Part shown: in pieces, positions 59,303 through 64,000 of the stretch
Numbering within the stretch: the first letter of the stretch is position 1
How the letters are laid out: every line of letters begins with the position of its first letter
NCBI GenBank assembly: GCA_947501555.1
Contig: CANMWG010000001.1
Coordinates: 682,001 to 746,000 of the forward strand
DNA: 64,000 bases
Source: an uncultured Paracoccaceae bacterium
Lineage (GTDB): Bacteria; Pseudomonadota; Alphaproteobacteria; Rhodobacterales; Rhodobacteraceae
Direction of reading: 5' to 3'
The notes under the pieces: generated by a model
Database searches by the model: none
Seen by the model: the letters and a program-made list of their open reading frames with translations, nothing else
Told to the model about the DNA's origin: nothing
Position numbers and translations under genes: made by a program

Positions 59303-60661
59303 TCACCCAGCGCGGAGTTGGGACGGTATGTCGGCACTATATGCGACCGAGGGGTGGCTGGACCGATTGGTTTGAAACTGTTCGATCTGATCGGACATAC
59401 TACGGATTTTCTCCATCAAAAATCGGTTTGTTGTGGTCATTTCGTCCACCATACTGGCGTTTTGTTGTGTGACCAGATCAAGATCTCCGATACCGGAATT
59501 GATTTCGCCCAAAGTGATGGATTGTTCCGCTGCACCGGTCGCAATGTTGCTAGTTTTTGAGGTGATGGCTTCGACACTTTGACTGATCTGCTTAAGTTCA
59601 GCGCCTGTGCTATTTACCAGATTTACCCCCTTGGAGACATGGTCGGAACTTCGCTGGATCAGCCCCTTAATTTCGCCCGCGGCTTCTTGCGATCGATGGG
59701 CAAGTGCCCGGACCTCAGAGGCGACAACGGCAAATCCCCGGCCGGCCTCCCCAGCGCGCGCAGCTTCGACCCCCGCATTGAGCGCCAATAGGTTGGTTTG
59801 AAAAGCAATATCTTCAATTGCAGAGATAATCTTGGACATCTCTTCGGATGAGTCTTTTATCTGCCCCATCGCTTCAATGGATTCACTAACAACCGAATCG
59901 CTATTTTTTGCAGTTGCCGCAGTTCCAGTGGCAAGTTTTTCGGCCTCATGGAGTGTTTCCGACGAAGATGTCACCGTCGTTGTTAATTTTTGGAGTGCAG
60001 CTGCGGTCTGTTCCAATGTGGCAGCCTGACTAGTGGTCCGTCGGGAAAGATCCTCTGACGATCGGTTGGCTTTTTCGATCATCCCGGAAACTTCAGACGA
60101 TACATTGGAAATTGTAGTGATCATTTGAGAGAGGCGCTGGGACGTTTCGTTGAACGCTTTGCCGATTGTGTCGAGGTCGGGAATGTCTGAGGCGGGCAGT
60201 CTGACCGCAAGATTGCCGTTTCTGATCTCTCCAAGCGCATTGGATATCTTCTCCAGGGCATTCCGCCGTGCCGAAATATCAGTCGCGATCTTAATCACCT
60301 GATCAACCTTGCCGTCCTGTCCAAAAACGGGTGCATAGGTGGCTTGAAGCCAGACCGCTGTCCCGTCTTTGGTGATCCGCATAATCTGATCGGCATAGGT
60401 TTCGCCTGCGGCTAAGGATCGCCAAAACTCTTTGTATGAAACGCCTTTTGCCTCGTCTGGGTCGACAAAAATAACGTGATGCCGTCCAGCGATCTCGTCC
60501 AGTTTATACCCCATAGCACTGAGGAAATTCTGATTCGCTGTCATAATTGTACCATCAGGCTTGAAGTGGATCGCAGCATAGGTGCTGTTCACCATATCCA
60601 GAATGGCTTGGTTATGTGTGGCAGAGTGATTTGCTTCAGTGGTTTTCGTTTGAAAAAACAT
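59303..60661 (-). CDS. Soluble methyl-accepting chemotaxis protein with PAS domain
   Basis: A 452-residue cytoplasmic receptor with no membrane helix. A PAS domain (about 15-135, with AIHFKPDGTIMTANQNFLSAMGY and the PAC part VDQVIKIATDIS) leads to a HAMP-like linker (about 140-185). A signalling coiled coil with the tip IAFQTNLLALNAGVEAARAG near 290 follows. The PAS may bind heme or flavin. No chemotaxis genes are nearby, so it is an orphan receptor. The last 30 residues are a flexible tail. Confidence 0.93.
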   Translation of the reverse strand: MFFQTKTTEANHSATHNQAILDMVNSTYAAIHFKPDGTIMTANQNFLSAMGYKLDEIAGRHHVIFVDPDEAKGVSYKEFWRSLAAGETYADQIMRITKDGTAVWLQATYAPVFGQDGKVDQVIKIATDISARRNALEKISNALGEIRNGNLAVRLPASDIPDLDTIGKAFNETSQRLSQMITTISNVSSEVSGMIEKANRSSEDLSRRTTSQAATLEQTAAALQKLTTTVTSSSETLHEAEKLATGTAATAKNSDSVVSESIEAMGQIKDSSEEMSKIISAIEDIAFQTNLLALNAGVEAARAGEAGRGFAVVASEVRALAHRSQEAAGEIKGLIQRSSDHVSKGVNLVNSTGAELKQISQSVEAITSKTSNIATGAAEQSITLGEINSGIGDLDLVTQQNASMVDEMTTTNRFLMEKIRSMSDQIEQFQTNRSSHPSVAYSADIPSQLRAG

Positions 60662-60741
60662 GCAGTCCTCATCGGTGCTTTGCTATTGTACTACCGTTAG
60701 GACAAACTTCTTTCCAACTTATTGATTTCCGTTATGCAGCC

Positions 60742-61740
60742 CTAAAAATTCAATAACTTTGCTGCCGCAGGCGCAAAATAGGTCAAGATGCCGTCGCAGC
60801 CCGCCCGTTTGAACGCCAGCAGGCTTTCCATCATGACCTTTTCCCCGTCCAGCCAGCCGTTCTGCGCCGCGGCCTGCAACATCGCGTACTCACCGCTGAC
60901 CTGGTAGGCGTAGGTGGGCACGCCGAAGCCGTCTTTGACCCGCCGGCAGATATCTAGGTAAGGCATCCCCGGTTTGACCATGATCATATCCGCCCCTTCG
61001 CGCAGATCCCGTTCGACCAGACGTAGTGCCTCGTCTGAGTTGGCCGGGTCCATTTGATAGGTGTTTTTGTCGCCGGTCAGTGCCGATGACGCCCCGACCG
61101 CATCTCGGAAGGGCCCGTAGAAAGCGGAGGCGTATTTGGCCGTATAGCTGAGGATCGCGACCTCTTGGTGCCCTTCTGCCTCAAGCGCTGTGCGGATCGC
61201 GCCGATCCGCCCGTCCATCATGTCGGATGGGCCCAGAATATCGGCCCCGGCGTCGGCTTGTGCCAGGGCCATTTTGACCAAAGCCTCGACTGTACGGTCG
61301 TTCACGATCTGGCCGTTTTCGACAAATCCGTCGTGTCCGTTGATATTGTAAGGGTCTAACGCGATATCGGTCATGACGGCAATATCGGGGGCGGTGTCCT
61401 TGATCGCGCGGATGGCTTGGTTGGTCAGGTTGTTGGGGTCCCATGCCATCGCACAATCTTCGGTCCGTGCCTCCATGCCCGTATAGGGAAAGATGCAGAT
61501 CGCAGGGATGCCAAGCGATTGCGCCTCTTGGGCCGCTTTTGCCACCCGGTCAACCGTGCGCCTTACCACGCCGGGCATGGAGGCCACGGGCGTTTCATCG
61601 TCTACGCCGTCCATCACAAAGACCGGCCAGATCAGATCATCCACAGTTAAGGTGTTTTGCCGGGCCAGCGCACGCAGGCTGGCCGTCGCACGCATCCGGC
61701 GTGGTCGTGCGGCAGGAAATGGGGCGATCGTCGGTTTCAT
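60742..61740 (-). CDS. hemB: Delta-aminolevulinic acid dehydratase (porphobilinogen synthase)
   Basis: Joins two 5-aminolevulinate molecules to porphobilinogen for heme and bacteriochlorophyll. The 332-residue length is normal. Active lysines are in SYTAKYASAFYG near residue 200 and MVKPGMPYLDI near 255. The metal site reads ALDPYNINGHDG with Asp instead of Cys, the zinc-independent type of Rhodobacter-like organisms. The ATG at 61740 begins MKPTIAPFPAARPRR. Confidence 0.97.
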   Translation of the reverse strand: MKPTIAPFPAARPRRMRATASLRALARQNTLTVDDLIWPVFVMDGVDDETPVASMPGVVRRTVDRVAKAAQEAQSLGIPAICIFPYTGMEARTEDCAMAWDPNNLTNQAIRAIKDTAPDIAVMTDIALDPYNINGHDGFVENGQIVNDRTVEALVKMALAQADAGADILGPSDMMDGRIGAIRTALEAEGHQEVAILSYTAKYASAFYGPFRDAVGASSALTGDKNTYQMDPANSDEALRLVERDLREGADMIMVKPGMPYLDICRRVKDGFGVPTYAYQVSGEYAMLQAAAQNGWLDGEKVMMESLLAFKRAGCDGILTYFAPAAAKLLNF

Positions 61741-61862
61741 GGGCTTTGCCTTTTTTGTCTTAAAACGTGGTCGCATGGATTTTGGTGCATCACAAGTCTG
61801 GGCAAGCGCGTCTGGTAGCGCTAGGTTCCATCAGACTGATTATTACAAATCGAGACGTAGCC

Positions 61863-62387
61863 TTGCCTTGGAACGATATCCTTTTCTACGCAATCGACCT
61901 TAGTACATTTTCAAGCATCTGGTATTGGCTTGCTGTCGCCGTCACATGGGCTACAGCCAGCCATTGGATCCTTGGTGTGCCCTTTGATATGATCCTCTAC
62001 AGCCGTCGTTATGGCGCGCAGGCGACGGAAGACCTTGAAAATATGGTGGCAATTAATGCCCGGCGATTGATATCGACCATGGATGTGGCGGGGCATTGGG
62101 TCACGGGGTTTCTGGCATTCTTACTGACCGGGATCGCATCAATGGGGTTCATCTATACGCTTGAGATTGCCCAGGGCGTTTTTCTATTGGTCTTTCCCTT
62201 GGTTTTTGTGGTGATGATCAATCTGCAGGCGGCCCGGCAGTTTCAACAACAGATGCCTGAAGGCAAAATGCTCACACGGCGATTGCTTCGCATGCGCATC
62301 TGGATTCAATGCATCGCCGTCGTCTCAATTTTCGTGATTGCCGTTTATGGCATGTATTTTAATTTGTCCGCGCCCGTCGGGTTTTGA
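61863..62387 (+). CDS. Four-helix membrane protein (often labelled component of SufBCD complex)
   Basis: A 174-residue membrane protein. Helices are at about residues 13-35, 73-95, 98-120 and 145-165, and a conserved-looking cytosolic loop reads GVPFDMILYSRRYGAQATEDLE. Rhodobacterales relatives carry the name component of SufBCD complex, but I see no Suf genes here and consider that name unproven. The start is uncertain: no ATG fits the conserved opening, so a TTG at 61863 (PWNDILFYAIDL) is used. It lies between the divergent hemB and the downstream mfd. Confidence 0.75.
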   Translation: MPWNDILFYAIDLSTFSSIWYWLAVAVTWATASHWILGVPFDMILYSRRYGAQATEDLENMVAINARRLISTMDVAGHWVTGFLAFLLTGIASMGFIYTLEIAQGVFLLVFPLVFVVMINLQAARQFQQQMPEGKMLTRRLLRMRIWIQCIAVVSIFVIAVYGMYFNLSAPVGF

Positions 62388-62426
62388 CCGGTTGACACCA
62401 CGACCGGGCGGGGTAGGTCAGCCACC

Positions 62427-64000
62427 ATGCCACAGACCCATCATATCACCGTCAGCGGCGCGCCAGAAGGCTTTGACGCGCAGTTGATCCTGCAGGAGTT
62501 GGCCAAGGGCCAACCCGTCTGTCATGTCGCCCGCGATGACAAGCGTTTGGCGGCGATGCAAGCGGCCTTGCGTTTTTTCGCGCCTGACGTGCCGGTTTTT
62601 GTCTTTCCTGCATGGGATTGCTTGCCTTACGACCGGGTCTCGCCAAATACGGATATTTCTGCAGCCCGGATGGCCACTTTGGCCGGTCTTGTCCATGGCA
62701 TGCCTGAGAAATTTGTGATGCTGACGTCTTTGGCTGCTGCAACGCAACGGGTCCCGGCCCGGACCTTGCTGCGCGAGGCAGCCTTTACGGCCACCGTCGG
62801 TCACCGCGTGGATGAGCCTGCTTTGCGTGCATTTCTTGTCCGTATGGGATTTACCCAAAGCCCTACGGTCATGGAGCCCGGGGATTATGCCATCCGTGGT
62901 GGTATTATCGATATCTTTCCACCCGGCCAAAGCGGCCCGGTTCGGCTAGATCTGTTTGGAGATGTGTTGGATGGGGCGCGTCGCTTTGATGCCGTTACAC
63001 AGCGCACCACGGAAAAACTGACCGAGGTGGAATTGGCGCCTGTGTCGGAGGTGATCCTCGATGAGGCCGCGATTACCCGTTTCCGTCAAAACTATCGCAT
63101 CGAATTTGGGGCGGCTGGGACGGATGATCCGCTTTATGAAGCTGTCTCGGCTGGTCGCAAGCATGCTGGTGTCGAACATTGGCTGGGGTTCTTTCAAGAC
63201 GATCTGGAAACACTGTTCGACTATTTGCCAACGGCCACGGTGGCGCTGGATGATCAGATCGGCCCGTCGCGGGTGTCCCGGTGGGAGAGCATTACAGATC
63301 AATATGGCACCCGCATGCACGCCCTGAGCCAAAAGGGCCGAATGGACAGCGTCTATAAGCCCGCCCCGCCGGAACTGTTGTATCTGGATGATGCCGCATG
63401 GGATGCGGTTGTCGCCGACAAGCGCGTGCTGCAATTTGCGCCCCTCAAACAAGCCACCGGGCCCGGTGTGATTGATGCAGGTGGCCGGATTGGCCGTAAT
63501 TTTTCGCCCGAGCGCCAGCAGGAACATATCAGCCTTTTCAAAAGCTTGGCGGACCATGTGAATGCAAGGCTGGGGGGTGGTCCGGTTGTGATTGCGTCCT
63601 ACTCTGACGGTGCGCGCGAGCGTCTTGAGGGGTTAATCGCGGACGAAGGGATTGAAGAGACCATTTTAGTGTCCGATTTCTCGCGGATTGGAAAGCAAGG
63701 TGTGCATTTGGCCGTCTGGCCGCTGGATCACGGGTTTGAGGCCCCCGGGCTGACCGTGATTTCCGAGCAGGACGTGCTGGGTGATCGCCTGATCCGCCAG
63801 ACCAAACGCAAGCGCCGGGCTGAGAATTTCCTGACCGAGGCCAATAGCCTGACCCCCGGCGACATGGTTGTCCATGTGGATCATGGTGTGGGCCGGTTCA
63901 AAGGCCTTGTTGTGATGGAGGTCATGGGGGTATCGCGCGAGTATCTTTGGCTGGAATATGCCGAAGATACAAAGCTTTACCTGCCTGTTGAAAATGTCGA
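62427..64000 (+). CDS. mfd: Transcription-repair coupling factor Mfd, 3' end outside window
   Basis: DNA translocase that removes stalled RNA polymerase and recruits UvrA. The frame is open from the ATG at 62427 to the window end (about 524 codons of an expected 1,150). The UvrB-like N-terminal region is visible (VPVFVFPAWDCLPYDRVSP near residue 60, PGDYAIRGGIIDIFPPG near 150). The RNA-polymerase-interacting CarD-like domain starts near residue 470 (GDMVVHVDHGVGRFKGL). The helicase motors lie outside the window. Confidence 0.95.
   Translation, partial: MPQTHHITVSGAPEGFDAQLILQELAKGQPVCHVARDDKRLAAMQAALRFFAPDVPVFVFPAWDCLPYDRVSPNTDISAARMATLAGLVHGMPEKFVMLTSLAAATQRVPARTLLREAAFTATVGHRVDEPALRAFLVRMGFTQSPTVMEPGDYAIRGGIIDIFPPGQSGPVRLDLFGDVLDGARRFDAVTQRTTEKLTEVELAPVSEVILDEAAITRFRQNYRIEFGAAGTDDPLYEAVSAGRKHAGVEHWLGFFQDDLETLFDYLPTATVALDDQIGPSRVSRWESITDQYGTRMHALSQKGRMDSVYKPAPPELLYLDDAAWDAVVADKRVLQFAPLKQATGPGVIDAGGRIGRNFSPERQQEHISLFKSLADHVNARLGGGPVVIASYSDGARERLEGLIADEGIEETILVSDFSRIGKQGVHLAVWPLDHGFEAPGLTVISEQDVLGDRLIRQTKRKRRAENFLTEANSLTPGDMVVHVDHGVGRFKGLVVMEVMGVSREYLWLEYAEDTKLYLPVENV

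Overview
The window reads as an ordinary chromosomal segment of a marine alphaproteobacterium of the Rhodobacterales (Roseobacter group). The reasons are the CtrA pathway genes (ctrA, a SciP/DUF1153 gene and a ChpT-like gene), an OlsB/OlsA ornithine-lipid pair, DUF1127 and Usg small proteins, Hint-domain secreted proteins, a metal-ligand-poor HemB, and LexA-like direct repeats of the GTTC-N7-GTTC type. A genus near Loktanella/Yoonia/Octadecabacter is only a guess. I see no rRNA operon, prophage, insertion sequence or CRISPR array. There is one tRNA, tRNA-Leu(CAA).

Layout. 0-6 kb: the 3' part of rplU, rpmA and a terminator, three tandem GNAT acetyltransferases, then obgE-proB-proA. 6-9 kb: a ChpT-like gene divergent from a DUF3553 gene, olsB-olsA, and a ThiE-like gene. 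9-10 kb: a gene-poor stretch ending in a textbook CtrA box before a four-helix membrane protein. 10.8-17.4 kb: trmJ, ctaA, an M32 carboxypeptidase, an enoyl-CoA hydratase, a thioesterase, DUF1127 and a MocR-type regulator that share a 45-bp palindrome. 17.4-20.2 kb: rplM-rpsI, a small membrane protein and a CARB-like class A beta-lactamase. 20.3-24.7 kb: flotillin and YqiJ-like partner, PagL-like protein, TetR regulator, PPK2. 25-28.5 kb: DinB-like protein, alpha/beta hydrolase, metA (acetyl-type) and an ATPase of unknown role. 28.8-32.3 kb: a complete siderophore-type ABC importer. 32.3-36.4 kb: YHS protein, Hint protein, mnmA, sciP, ctrA. 36.6-41.3 kb: ligA-recG, then a 40-residue membrane peptide with two SOS-box-like repeats and a strongly structured 3' region with terminator. 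41.3-48.7 kb: an IscU/NifU-like scaffold, hisI, gluQRS-trmFO, porin-like protein, gyrA, usg. 48.7-52.7 kb: a tiny lipoprotein, ornithine cyclodeaminase and arginase divergent from an Lrp regulator, dsbB, a DedA-like protein. 52.9-64 kb: tRNA-Leu, a 706-residue RTX/Hint protein, a MobA-like transferase with a DMGDH-like oxidoreductase, a YSC84 protein, a soluble chemoreceptor, hemB, a membrane protein, and the 5' part of mfd.

How the genes work together. Arginase, ornithine cyclodeaminase and Lrp form an arginine-to-proline catabolic unit. ProB and ProA make proline from glutamate. ChpT, CtrA and SciP are parts of one cell-cycle/motility relay, and at least one gene here carries a full CtrA box. 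OlsB and OlsA make ornithine lipid. The SBP-permease-permease-ATPase set imports iron chelates. The most unusual signals are the SOS-type membrane peptide with its structured 3' RNA, an 11-bp-phased TACAGA repeat found in three intergenic spots, the nested palindrome between DUF1127 and the MocR gene, and a terminator built into the coding end of the thioesterase gene.
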